64,000 nt of DNA from Longimicrobium terrae (GTDB lineage: Bacteria > Gemmatimonadota > Gemmatimonadetes > Longimicrobiales > Longimicrobiaceae). Position 1 is the stretch's first letter; each line of letters starts with the position of its first letter. Shown here in pieces: positions 37,771 to 45,843 of the stretch. The notes beneath the pieces are model-generated. The model was not told the DNA's origin. It saw only the letters and a program-made list of their open reading frames with translations, and ran no database searches. The position numbers and the translations under genes were made by a program. The stretch is from assembly GCF_014202995.1 (NCBI RefSeq), contig NZ_JACHIA010000003.1, positions 310,001 through 374,000 on the forward strand. Direction: 5' to 3'.

Positions 37771-38214
37771 CGTCGGTGCCGATCCAGACGCTTCCGTGCC
37801 CCGGCGGTCGCACGATGCCCGCCGGCGAAGACGCCCCGATCGCGCCGCGGTGTCCGAATGCACGGAAGCGCCCTCCGGCCGACGGGCTGGAGGCGCTTCC
37901 GGTTCCGTTCGTGGACTACCAGCCCCTCCTCATCCGCGGGAGGAAGGTCCGTCGTCCCCGGCCACAGGTGGGGACAGGTGGGGCACGCCTGTCCCTGCTT
38001 CCGCGGCGGCAGACCCTCCAGCTCGTAAATCCGGAAGCGCACAACCGCCCCCATCGCAGTAGGTTGAGGGGTGCAGCGCCGATCGTGACGGCTTCGGTAT
38101 GTCCATTGCGGCCCATTGGACGGGCGCCGGCCGCATCCTCCCGCCCCTCCTGCCTGGCAAAGCCGCGCCAAGCGCCTCCTCCGCTGCCCTCGCGGAACCT
38201 GTACCCTACATCCA
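37771..38214. other. Intergenic region with a second hairpin
   Basis: A stem GGAAGCGCCCTCC / GGAGGCGCTTCC spans 37864-37900, a second terminator-like element. A minus-strand frame (about 37689-38060) encodes a run with C-P-T-C-P but crosses both hairpins and pruA's end, so it is probably not a gene. Confidence 0.5.
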
Positions 38215-41082
38215 ATGTCACATATCACCGGAACCGTGCAGCCCGTGCAGCCTCCGCTGGTGCTGGGCCCCGACTCGGGCGTGCTGACCACGGACTTCGT
38301 CCACACTCCGCCGGCGGATCCCAATACCACCAAGCTGCTCCTTCTGCACTTTCACTCCGCCAGCTTCCCCGGCAACAATCGCCTGGAGGTGGACCTGGGC
38401 TACGGCACCGACGTCTTTACGGCCGAGGACGGAGACTCGTTCTGGACGCGGCCGGTGAACCCCGGCAAGTTCCCGGGCGGCGTGCCCATCCGCTACATCG
38501 TGGACGGGGCCGACGAGGGGAGCGTGACCTTTGACCGCTACGGGCGCGGCGAGCGGCACGAGGGCGAAAAGAATTTTCCCAGCCTCTCCAACAGCGACCC
38601 GTTCCTCCTAGACCCGGACCAGGACAACAAGTTCGTCGAGCCGGACTACGGCCAGACCTGGATCTGCAACCCGCCTACCGAGAACTGGGAGAACATCCGC
38701 TGCCTGGAGGATACGGACGACGTGCGGCGCAGGGTGGCGCGGAGCGTGGGGATGATCGTGACCGTGCACCCGGCTGCGGACATCATGGACTTCGAGCACG
38801 TGAGCACCTGCACCGTCACCCTGGTGGGCGAGGAGATGGTGCTCACCGCCGGCCACTGCCTGCACCCGGATGAGGCGGCCTCGGCGTCCGTCACCTTCGA
38901 CTTCGAGGTGGAGTGCGGCGGGGAGGTCCCGGAGCTGTACGATCCGAAGTTCCACAAGGTCAAGAAGGTCCTGCACCACCTTGAAAAGACCGAGAACGCG
39001 ATCTCGTACGACTACGCGCTCCTGCAGATCGCCATTCCCCCCGGCGGGCTGGGGCTTCCCATCATCCCGATGAAGAAGGGGCTCCCCGCGGCAGGCGAGC
39101 AGGTGTTCTGCGTGCACCACCCCACCGGCGCCGTAAAGAAGCTCTCCCGCCCGCACGCCGGCGGCTTCGCGACGATCGCAGACAGCGACGTGGGCATCAT
39201 CCGCGTGAACCTGGACATCTCGGGCGGCAGCTCGGGATCGGCGCTGTTCGACACCGGCGGGAATGCGCTGGGGGTGCTGATGGGCGGCGGCCCGTGCTCA
39301 CTGGCGTACTTTCCCACGGCCACCAGGCTGGAACGCGTGGCGTCGAAACCCCCGCCGGTGGCCGGCCGCGACGTGATGATCGTCTTCGACCGATCGGGGA
39401 GCATGTCGATGCCGGCGGGGACGGGGCGCAGCAAGATGGAAGAGGCGCAGGACGCGGCGTCGCTGTTCGTGCAGCTGGTGCGCGTGGGCGGCGGAGACCG
39501 CATGGGGCTGGTCTCCTTCAGCACCACGGCCAGCAATCCCGTTGACTTTGCGCTGGCGGAGGTGACGCAGCCCAACAAGGACGCGCTCATCGGCCCCGAC
39601 TTCGACGGCGGCGTGGTGGGCGCGCTGGAGTCCACGGGGGACACGACGATCGGCGGCGGGCTGGACAGGGCGCGCCAGCAGTTCCCCATGCCCGGCCCCA
39701 ACCAGCGGACCATCCTGCTGCTCACGGACGGCATGCAGAATACGCTGCCGATGATCGAGACGGTGGAGCCCACGCTGGCCGGGATCGACGTGAACGCCAT
39801 CGGCTTTGGCACGGAAGGAAGCCTGGACGGCGCTCTGCTCTCGCACCTGGTGCAGAAGCACAACGGCGTGTACACCCGCGCGGGGGATCCGCTGGACCTG
39901 AAGAAGTACTTCTCCCTGGCGTTCGGAAACATCTTTGAGGCGGGCGCGCTGCTGGACCCGCCGTTCGAGCTTCCGCGCAGCGAGCGGACGGGGCAGCTGG
40001 TGCCGTTCTCCGTCTGCGGCGAGGAGAGCGTGACGGTGGTGGTGGGATGGGACCGGCCGGACAGCGTGCTGGCGGTGCGCGTCCGGACCCCGGCGGGCGC
40101 GTGGATCACGGGCGCGACGCCGGGGGTGGACGACAGCACGGGGGCCACATGGACCTTCCTGCGCATTCCGCTGCCGATGGACGGTGAGCGCGACGGCGAG
40201 TGGGCGGTGGAGGTTTCGCGCGCCGGGACCGGCGGCGGCGCGTTCGTGCCCGCGGCGCAGCACCTGCGCTACTTCGTGCAGGTGATCCCCGCCGGGGGTC
40301 CGCGGCTGACCGCGAGGCCGGTGCCGGCGAAGCTCTACACGGGCGACGCCTTCAACCCGCTGGTGGCGCTGTGGTACCCCGGCGGCGGCCACCCGCACCA
40401 CGCACGCGTGCACGTTACCGTCCGCGCGCCGCGCACGGGGGCCGGGACGCTGCTGTCCGAGTCCGAGCTGGGCGCGCCGGGGACGCAGGACGGCGACCCG
40501 GTGGGCGCGCGGCAGGCCGGGCTGCTGGCGCTGGAAGCGGCGTCGCCCGGGCCGCTGGTGGAGTACGCGGAGCACACCTATGAGCTCTTCGACACGCCGG
40601 CGCACGACGACGGCACGCCGGAGCCGGACGGCGTTTACGGCACACCGCTGCCGGAGCTGTTCACGGTGGAGGGCGACTACACCTTCCATTTCCGCGCAGC
40701 GTACGGCAGGGAGTGCACGGGTACGCGCGAGCTGCTGCGCTCGCTGCACGTGGACGTGGGGGTGGACCCGTCACGCACGCAGGTGCGGGTGCAGGAGACG
40801 GGCACGGCGGCGGGCGGCGGGCGCAAGGTGACGCTGACCTTGGTGCCGCGGGACCGCTACGGCAACCCGCTGGGGCCCGGCCGCGCCGGGGACCTCGCGG
40901 TGAGCGGCGGCGCCGGGACCACGCTCGCCGGCGGCCTGCGCGACAACGGCGACGGGGCGTACGCGGTGGATGGCACGTGGGACCTCGCCGCGGCCAGGCG
41001 TCCCTCCATCGTGCTGGGCCAGCCCGGACGTCCGCCGGTGGTGGTGCAGGAGCCCGCCCATCATCCCGAGCGGCGTGGATGA
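38215..41082 (+). CDS. Trypsin-like serine protease fused to a von Willebrand A domain
   Basis: 955 residues, ATG 38215, no signal peptide. Residues about 180-370 are a chymotrypsin-fold protease with a complete triad: His in T-A-G-H-C-L near 213, Asp in Y-D-Y-A-L-L near 266, Ser in G-G-S-S-G-S-A-L-F near 338. Residues 388-560 are a VWA domain with MIDAS D-R-S-G-S near 392 and T-D-G-M near 508. Beta-sandwich-like segments follow to the end, with R-D-R-Y-G-N-P-L-G-P and D-N-G-D-G-A-Y near the C-terminus. No ribosome site is seen; TACCCT/TACAT just upstream may give a leaderless transcript. It sits between pruA and a second pruA 3' end, so it looks inserted. Confidence 0.85.
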   Translation: MSHITGTVQPVQPPLVLGPDSGVLTTDFVHTPPADPNTTKLLLLHFHSASFPGNNRLEVDLGYGTDVFTAEDGDSFWTRPVNPGKFPGGVPIRYIVDGADEGSVTFDRYGRGERHEGEKNFPSLSNSDPFLLDPDQDNKFVEPDYGQTWICNPPTENWENIRCLEDTDDVRRRVARSVGMIVTVHPAADIMDFEHVSTCTVTLVGEEMVLTAGHCLHPDEAASASVTFDFEVECGGEVPELYDPKFHKVKKVLHHLEKTENAISYDYALLQIAIPPGGLGLPIIPMKKGLPAAGEQVFCVHHPTGAVKKLSRPHAGGFATIADSDVGIIRVNLDISGGSSGSALFDTGGNALGVLMGGGPCSLAYFPTATRLERVASKPPPVAGRDVMIVFDRSGSMSMPAGTGRSKMEEAQDAASLFVQLVRVGGGDRMGLVSFSTTASNPVDFALAEVTQPNKDALIGPDFDGGVVGALESTGDTTIGGGLDRARQQFPMPGPNQRTILLLTDGMQNTLPMIETVEPTLAGIDVNAIGFGTEGSLDGALLSHLVQKHNGVYTRAGDPLDLKKYFSLAFGNIFEAGALLDPPFELPRSERTGQLVPFSVCGEESVTVVVGWDRPDSVLAVRVRTPAGAWITGATPGVDDSTGATWTFLRIPLPMDGERDGEWAVEVSRAGTGGGAFVPAAQHLRYFVQVIPAGGPRLTARPVPAKLYTGDAFNPLVALWYPGGGHPHHARVHVTVRAPRTGAGTLLSESELGAPGTQDGDPVGARQAGLLALEAASPGPLVEYAEHTYELFDTPAHDDGTPEPDGVYGTPLPELFTVEGDYTFHFRAAYGRECTGTRELLRSLHVDVGVDPSRTQVRVQETGTAAGGGRKVTLTLVPRDRYGNPLGPGRAGDLAVSGGAGTTLAGGLRDNGDGAYAVDGTWDLAAARRPSIVLGQPGRPPVVVQEPAHHPERRG

Positions 41083-41172
41083 CTGCCGCCGCTGGATGAT
41101 GCTCGTCTGGCTGCTGCTCATCCTGCTCTCATCCTCATTCCGGTGCTGCTCTTCCGCTGACCGGACGAGACG

Positions 41173-41322
41173 CAGCAGCCGTTCGGCGGTGCGCGGGCCA
41201 GCGGCACCAACGACAAGGCGGGTTGGATCCTGAACATGATCCGCTGGATCAGCCCGCGCACCATCAAGGAAACGTTTGCTCCGCCGCACGCGTTCGAGTA
41301 CCCGTTCATGGCCGAGAAGTAA
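41173..41322 (+). pseudogene. 3'-terminal fragment of a second pruA copy
   Basis: Fifty codons including the stop match the end of pruA (37556-37705) in frame at about 90 percent of bases. Most differences are silent; one visible change is Ser to Trp in A-G-W-I-L-N. It is followed by its own terminator-like stem (GAAGCGCCTCCGG...GGGGGCGCTTCC, about 41352-41384). Silent divergence suggests it came from a functional, different pruA allele rather than a fresh copy. Confidence 0.9.
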
Positions 41323-41510
41323 GCTCGGCGGATCGGATTCAGACGATGGACAGAAGCGCCTCCGGATCATCCGGGGGCGCTTCCTGGTCGTTTCTCCGGT
41401 GAAGATCATCACCGCCCATCAACGTCCGGGCGGGAGCGAAAGGGGTCATGTGGATGATGGACGGCAGCAGGTCACGCGGACAGCCATTCACGTTTCGCGC
41501 AACAATATGC

Positions 41511-41538
41511 TTGACATGCGCAGGGGGATGATTATCGT
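41511..41538 (+). promoter_or_regulatory. Promoter of peptide gene 1
   Basis: TTGACA (41511-41516), 16 bases, TATCGT (41533-41538). The same architecture precedes peptide gene 3. The rest of 41323-41581 has no gene. Confidence 0.7.
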
Positions 41539-41581
41539 GGAGGGCCGTTCTCATCCCCCATCAACGCACGAGGAGGCCGCC

Positions 41582-41815
41582 ATGCGCCTGGACCTGAACT
41601 CCCTGGCAGTGCAGTCGTTCGCCACGAGCCCCATCTCCGAGATCGCCCTGCCTGCCGACACGGGCAAGGGCGGCCCGGACTCGTACTGCTACATCTGCTA
41701 TGAGACAGGCAACACCGTCCCGTCGTGCGTCTTCGCCTGCGAACCCGTTCTCACCGATCCGGAAACGCACTTCGAGCCCTGCACGCACCAGCTTACCTGC
41801 CGCAACTGCGTCTGA
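41582..41815 (+). CDS. RiPP-like precursor peptide 1 (pinensin-like leader, two Cys core modules)
   Basis: 77 residues, AGGAGG at 41571-41576. Leader M-R-L-D-L-N-S-L-A-V-Q-S-F-A-T is the L-x-L/x-x-L-x-V-x-S-F-x-T type seen in pinensin-family lanthipeptide precursors. Core module X: G-G-P-D-S-Y-C-Y-I-C-Y, then T-G-N-T-V-P-S-C. Core module Y: D-P-E-T-H-F-E-P-C-T, then Q-L-T-C-R-N-C-V at the C-terminus. Module X recurs in peptide 3 and module Y in peptide 2. Cys plus Ser/Thr content would allow thioether rings, but no cyclase is nearby. Function is inferred from leader form and size. Confidence 0.75.
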   Translation: MRLDLNSLAVQSFATSPISEIALPADTGKGGPDSYCYICYETGNTVPSCVFACEPVLTDPETHFEPCTHQLTCRNCV

Positions 41816-41839
41816 TTGACCGGCCTCCATGGTGACGAC

Positions 41840-41880
41840 GCGGCGCCTCCCGGAATCGTGCTTCTGGGAGGCGCCGCTTG
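41840..41880 (+). terminator. Terminator after peptide gene 1
   Basis: GCGGCGCCTCCCGG / CTGGGAGGCGCCGC with following TT. Confidence 0.75.
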
Positions 41881-42024
41881 CGTTAGACGGGGGAGCGGGC
41901 CGACGTGCGCGACACGCCGCAGCGCCTGCGCATCACTGGCGCGTGTCGCGGATCAGTACGGGGGGGGCCGAGTTGGGCGTCTCAGCACGAATCCAACACA
42001 GACACATTTCACGTCGATTAACAA

Positions 42025-42053
42025 TTGACAGGCACACCGCAATCGGTTTGATT
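42025..42053 (+). promoter_or_regulatory. Promoter of peptide gene 2
   Basis: TTGACA (42025-42030) in an AT-rich patch, then TTTGAT at 42047-42052 after 16 bases. Confidence 0.55.
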
Positions 42054-42101
42054 GATGACGACCCGTACGTCCCCCCACGCAACTGACACGAGGACACCAC
42101 C

Positions 42102-42284
42102 ATGCGTCTGGACCCCGATTCGCTGGATGTGCAGTCGTTCGCCACTGGTTCCACATCCGAGCCCGCTCCGGCGGAATCCGACGGCATCATGACGATCACG
42201 GTGGTGACGGTGCCGAAGCCGGTGGACCCGGAAACGCACTTCTACCCGTGCACGCGCCAGCTCACCTGCTCCACCTGCGTGTAA
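42102..42284 (+). CDS. RiPP-like precursor peptide 2 (leader plus module Y)
   Basis: 60 residues, AGGA at 42091-42094. Leader M-R-L-D-P-D-S-L-D-V-Q-S-F-A-T-G is the same type as peptide 1, then a Cys-free spacer with M-T-I-T-V-V-T-V. The C-terminus is D-P-E-T-H-F-Y-P-C-T-R-Q-L-T-C-S-T-C-V, a near copy of peptide 1 module Y. Module X is absent. Three Cys in total. It has its own terminator at 42314-42358. Confidence 0.75.
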   Translation: MRLDPDSLDVQSFATGSTSEPAPAESDGIMTITVVTVPKPVDPETHFYPCTRQLTCSTCV

Positions 42285-42313
42285 GCGTTTCCGCCGGCAC
42301 AAGCTGGACGACA

Positions 42314-42358
42314 AGGCGCCTCCCGGATCCACCGTGATCCGGGAGGCGCCTGCTTTTA
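42314..42358 (+). terminator. Terminator after peptide gene 2
   Basis: AGGCGCCTCCCGGATC pairs exactly with GATCCGGGAGGCGCCT, followed by GCTTTTA. Confidence 0.9.
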
Positions 42359-42509
42359 TTCGTGCCTCGCGTCCGTTCCGCATCCACGCCATCCACGCCA
42401 CCACGTCATCCGCACGATTGAACTCCTGCCGGCCGGAAGCTCAGCCCCATCGCGCCGCCGCACGACGCCGCCGCCGCAGGCCGGCAATCCCGCCCCGCTC
42501 TCCGCGCTC

Positions 42510-42674
42510 CTGTAACGATTTCGCCCCACGATGGCCTTTGCGTGAGGCGAATCGCTGTCTACCGCCTTGCCGAACGTCCTTGCGCGGACTGCAAACCGGA
42601 CGGTGTAGCGCGCCCGCTGAACACATCTTATCCGCCATTTATCGCTTGAACGCCTGATCCATTCCCGCTATCCT
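42510..42674 (+). promoter_or_regulatory. Upstream regulatory region and promoter of haloperoxidase 1
   Basis: TTGAAC (42646-42651), 17 bases, TATCCT (42669-42674). Immediately upstream is CCATTTATCGC. Further up, TGTAACGAT (42512-42520) and CGCTGTCTAC (about 42551) match the same order upstream of haloperoxidase 2. The region 42359-42510 shows nothing else. Confidence 0.65.
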
Positions 42675-42773
42675 CGGTTGACCGAAAGGATGCCGAAACA
42701 GCATCCGGGCAGAAGCGGCGGAACCGGCGCACCGAACGGTGCCGGACGCCGGAAACCCTGGCGGGAGCGAACG

Positions 42774-45041
42774 ATGGCAAAGGCACACACGCTCGTCGAC
42801 AACTTCAACGACAACGCGGTCGACAACGTCAAATGGCTGGTCAACGGAAGCGACGGCCTGTTTGAAACCAACCGGCGCGTGGAGATCCGCCCGCTGACGG
42901 ACCAGCCGGGTCTGTACGCGTACACCTCGCGCGCGGCCTACGACCTGACGGACTCCGAGTTCCGGGTGCAACTGATCCGCCCGCTCACCGGGCCGGCCAC
43001 GACGGGGCTCGACGCCATGATCAGCGGAAACGACCTGCTGGCCATCTGGGTGGGCCAGGGGGAGCTGACGTGCGGACAGGTCGTAAACGGAGCCTACAGG
43101 CGGCTGGAGCACATCCCGTACGATGCCGCCGAACATCGGTGGCTGCGGCTGCGGGAACGGGCGGGCATCACGTTCTGGGAGGCATCGCCCGATGGGGAGG
43201 ATTGGACCACGGTGCACCAGGCGCCCAACCCCATCCCCCTCACGGCGGTCATGGGGCGGTTCGGCGCGCAGGTGTTTGTGCGGACGCCCGCCGCCGGCTT
43301 CGCCGTGTTCGACAACTTCAACGTGGAGGAAACGGGTGACGCGCGGCGCGTGGACGAGCGCCGGCTTTCCGCCCGCGCGGTGCGGAAGAAGGCCGCCAGC
43401 CTCGCCGCCCGGCGCGACCACGAGGCGCACGCCAACAACAACGACGAGATCAACTACCCGGAAACGCCGCTGGCGGGCAACTACTCCAAGAGCCTGCGGC
43501 ACGACGACATCGGCGATCCCGACGCCGCATCGTACGCCAGCCTGCTGCGCGCGCTGGAAAGCCGCGACCCGGCGGACTTCGACGAGATCGTGCTGGCGGA
43601 CGGCGCCACCAAGAAGCTCACCAACCCGCAAGCCGGGCTCGCCTTTGATGTGGAAGGTCCGGACGCGCAGGAGGTCACCATTCCGCCGGCGCCGCGATTC
43701 GACAGCATCGTGACCGCGCACGAGATGGGCGAGCTGTACTGGATGGCCGCCGCGCGCGACGTGCCGTTCGCCGAGTACGGCACCCGGCCGCGGATCGCCG
43801 CGGCCGTCGCTTCGCTGAACAGCGAGTTTCCGCAGTTCGGCGGCACCGTTCCCGTCACCGCGCAGAACGTGTTTCGCGGCATCTATCCGGGCGAGCAGGT
43901 GGGCCCGTACGTCTCCCAGTTCCTGCTCAAGGGCAACGTGGACCCGCGCAAGCCGGCGGGCTACGGGCGCGACGCCACAGACGGCTTCATCTCCTACGGC
44001 GCGCGGGTGATTGACCAGCGGCTGGTTCCCGCGCGGGCCGGGCGCGACTACCTGGGCACGTTTCAGGTCTGGCTGGACGTGCAGAACGGGGAGGACCGCC
44101 GCGGCCAGGACGAGTTCGAGAGCGCGCGCGTCTTCATCCACACGCTTCGCGACGGCGCCACCTTCGTGCACTTTGACCAGGTGGTGGACGCGTTCTACAA
44201 CGCCGCGTGGATCCTGATGTCGGAGCCGACCGGCAACCAGTCCACCTTCCTCCAGGGCACCACGGGGCGCCCGCAGATCGACGCCGAGTTCCCGTACGAC
44301 CAGGGCAACCCGTACATGCCGCCCGCGGGGCTGCCCCGCTCGCGGACGGAGGCCGGCTTTGCCACCTTCGGCCCCACGCACCTGCTGCAGGTGGTGCCCG
44401 AGGTGCTGGGCCGCGCGCTGCGGGCCGTGTGGTGGCAGAAGTGGGGCGTGCACCGCCGCCTTCGCCCCGAGGAGTTCGGCGGGCGCGTGGACAACTGGAT
44501 CGCGGGCCGGCGCGACTATCCCATCCACCACAGCGTCCGCGACTCGCTGGTGACGGGCGGGCTGTCCGCGTACTTCGGTCCGGGCAAGGCGTTCCCGAAC
44601 TCGTACCTGCTGCCGCAGGCGTATCCGGAAGGCGCGCCCACGCACCCGGCGTACGGCGCGGGTCACGCCACCGGCTCCGGCGCGATGATCACCATCCTCA
44701 AGGCGTTCTTTGACGACACCGCCGTCATCGAGAACCCCGTGCAGGCCAGCGAGAGCGGGCTGACGCTCATCCCCTGGACGCCGGCGCAGGGCGAACCGCC
44801 GATGACGGTGGGCGGCGAGCTGAACAAGCTGGCGGGCAACATCGCCACCTTCCGCAACGCGGCGGGCGTGCACTGGCGCAGCGACTACACCGGCTCGCTG
44901 CCGTTCGGGGAGGCGATCGCCATCCGCCTGCTTCAGGAGATGAGCCTGGGCTTCAACGAGGACGACGCGTTCTTTGAGCTGACGCGCCTGGACGGCGTCC
45001 GCATCCGCATTCACGACGGCAAGGTGGCGCCGGTGCTGTGA
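42774..45041 (+). CDS. Vanadium-dependent haloperoxidase 1 with N-terminal laminin-G-like domain
   Basis: 755 residues; GGGAG at 42763-42767. Residues 5-185 form a beta-sandwich domain opening D-N-F-N-D-N and closing F-D-N-F-N-V-E-E (LamG/DUF1349-like). The rest is an all-helical peroxidase of the algal/cyanobacterial bromoperoxidase type. Vanadate-site motifs: Q-K-W-G-V-H-R-R-L-R-P-E-E near 555-567, Y-G-A-G-H-A-T-G-S-G-A near 626-636 (Ala-Gly-His replacing Ser-Gly-His), and F-R-N-A-A-G-V-H-W-R-S-D-Y near 693-705. It would oxidise halide with peroxide to halogenate a substrate. No signal peptide. It is the most divergent of the three copies and lacks the inserted G-T-S-T-T-V-G of copies 2 and 3. 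Confidence 0.9.
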   Translation: MAKAHTLVDNFNDNAVDNVKWLVNGSDGLFETNRRVEIRPLTDQPGLYAYTSRAAYDLTDSEFRVQLIRPLTGPATTGLDAMISGNDLLAIWVGQGELTCGQVVNGAYRRLEHIPYDAAEHRWLRLRERAGITFWEASPDGEDWTTVHQAPNPIPLTAVMGRFGAQVFVRTPAAGFAVFDNFNVEETGDARRVDERRLSARAVRKKAASLAARRDHEAHANNNDEINYPETPLAGNYSKSLRHDDIGDPDAASYASLLRALESRDPADFDEIVLADGATKKLTNPQAGLAFDVEGPDAQEVTIPPAPRFDSIVTAHEMGELYWMAAARDVPFAEYGTRPRIAAAVASLNSEFPQFGGTVPVTAQNVFRGIYPGEQVGPYVSQFLLKGNVDPRKPAGYGRDATDGFISYGARVIDQRLVPARAGRDYLGTFQVWLDVQNGEDRRGQDEFESARVFIHTLRDGATFVHFDQVVDAFYNAAWILMSEPTGNQSTFLQGTTGRPQIDAEFPYDQGNPYMPPAGLPRSRTEAGFATFGPTHLLQVVPEVLGRALRAVWWQKWGVHRRLRPEEFGGRVDNWIAGRRDYPIHHSVRDSLVTGGLSAYFGPGKAFPNSYLLPQAYPEGAPTHPAYGAGHATGSGAMITILKAFFDDTAVIENPVQASESGLTLIPWTPAQGEPPMTVGGELNKLAGNIATFRNAAGVHWRSDYTGSLPFGEAIAIRLLQEMSLGFNEDDAFFELTRLDGVRIRIHDGKVAPVL

Positions 45042-45105
45042 CGCGGCGCGCACCGGCTTCGCGCGGCGCGGAGCCGGGCGGAACAGGACCCGGTGGATGA
45101 ACGAA

Positions 45106-45137
45106 AGCGGAGCCGGGAGATGATCCCCGGCTCCGCT
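45106..45137 (+). terminator. Terminator after haloperoxidase 1
   Basis: AGCGGAGCCGGG (45106-45117) / CCCGGCTCCGCT (45126-45137). The same stem ends all three peroxidase genes. Confidence 0.75.
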
Positions 45138-45205
45138 CCATGCTTCTGCCCCGCGCGTTCCGTCACCGCAGGTCCGCATCCCCCGCCCCGCTCCGCCGCA
45201 TCCCC

Positions 45206-45280
45206 GCACGGCGGATGGATGAGAATCGTCGCACGGCGGATGGATGAGAAACGTCGCACGGCGGATGGATGAGGATCGTC
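45206..45280. repeat. Tandem repeat, 3 copies of 25 bp
   Basis: Unit GCACGGCGGATGGATGAGAA + TCGTC, three near-perfect copies with changes only near the end of the unit. No other gene is seen in 45138-45560. Confidence 0.85.
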
Positions 45281-45562
45281 GCGCGGCGAGTCCGCGGCGG
45301 ATGAGCCGCCGGTCATCCACCGTCCACGCCCCCGCACCTGTCGAGCGGCGAGCGGTCGAGCCAAAGGGGGACAGCGGGCGATGCGGCGAGTCCGCGGCGC
45401 CATGCGCATCATCCCGTGGCGAACAGGGCGCGCGGACCGGCACCGCCCCCGCACGATCCTCCGGGACGCGGCGGCGGCCGCGCGCCGGCGGAAACGTCTG
45501 CATCCCATCCAGTTATCCACGCGGCGCACCGTCCATCAGTAACGCCCGGTGAGCACCCCGCG

Positions 45563-45730
45563 GCCCTGTAACGATGCGTGTACGCGGGGGAGCCATTGCC
45601 GGTGATCCGGCTGTCTACGCCCCTGGAGAACACCCCCGCGCCGCCACACACCCGCACACCGTCGCGCGCCCGGCGTGCACCTGTAACGCGCCATTTCCCG
45701 CTTGAACACCCCCTCCCGCCCCACTATGGT
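45563..45730 (+). promoter_or_regulatory. Upstream regulatory region and promoter of haloperoxidase 2
   Basis: TTGAAC (45702-45707), 17 bases, TATGGT (45725-45730). TGTAACGCGCCATTTCCCGC directly precedes the -35. A more distal TGTAACGAT and GGCTGTCTAC pair (45565-45620) matches the haloperoxidase 1 upstream region. Confidence 0.7.
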
Positions 45731-45843
45731 TCCGCACCGAAAACAACCCGAAAACGCCAGCGGTGGAAAGGAGTTCAGGGGGATCGGCGGGACCCCGCGC
45801 CAGGCGGCGGCGGGGATGAGGCAACCCAGGCGGAGCAGAGGAA

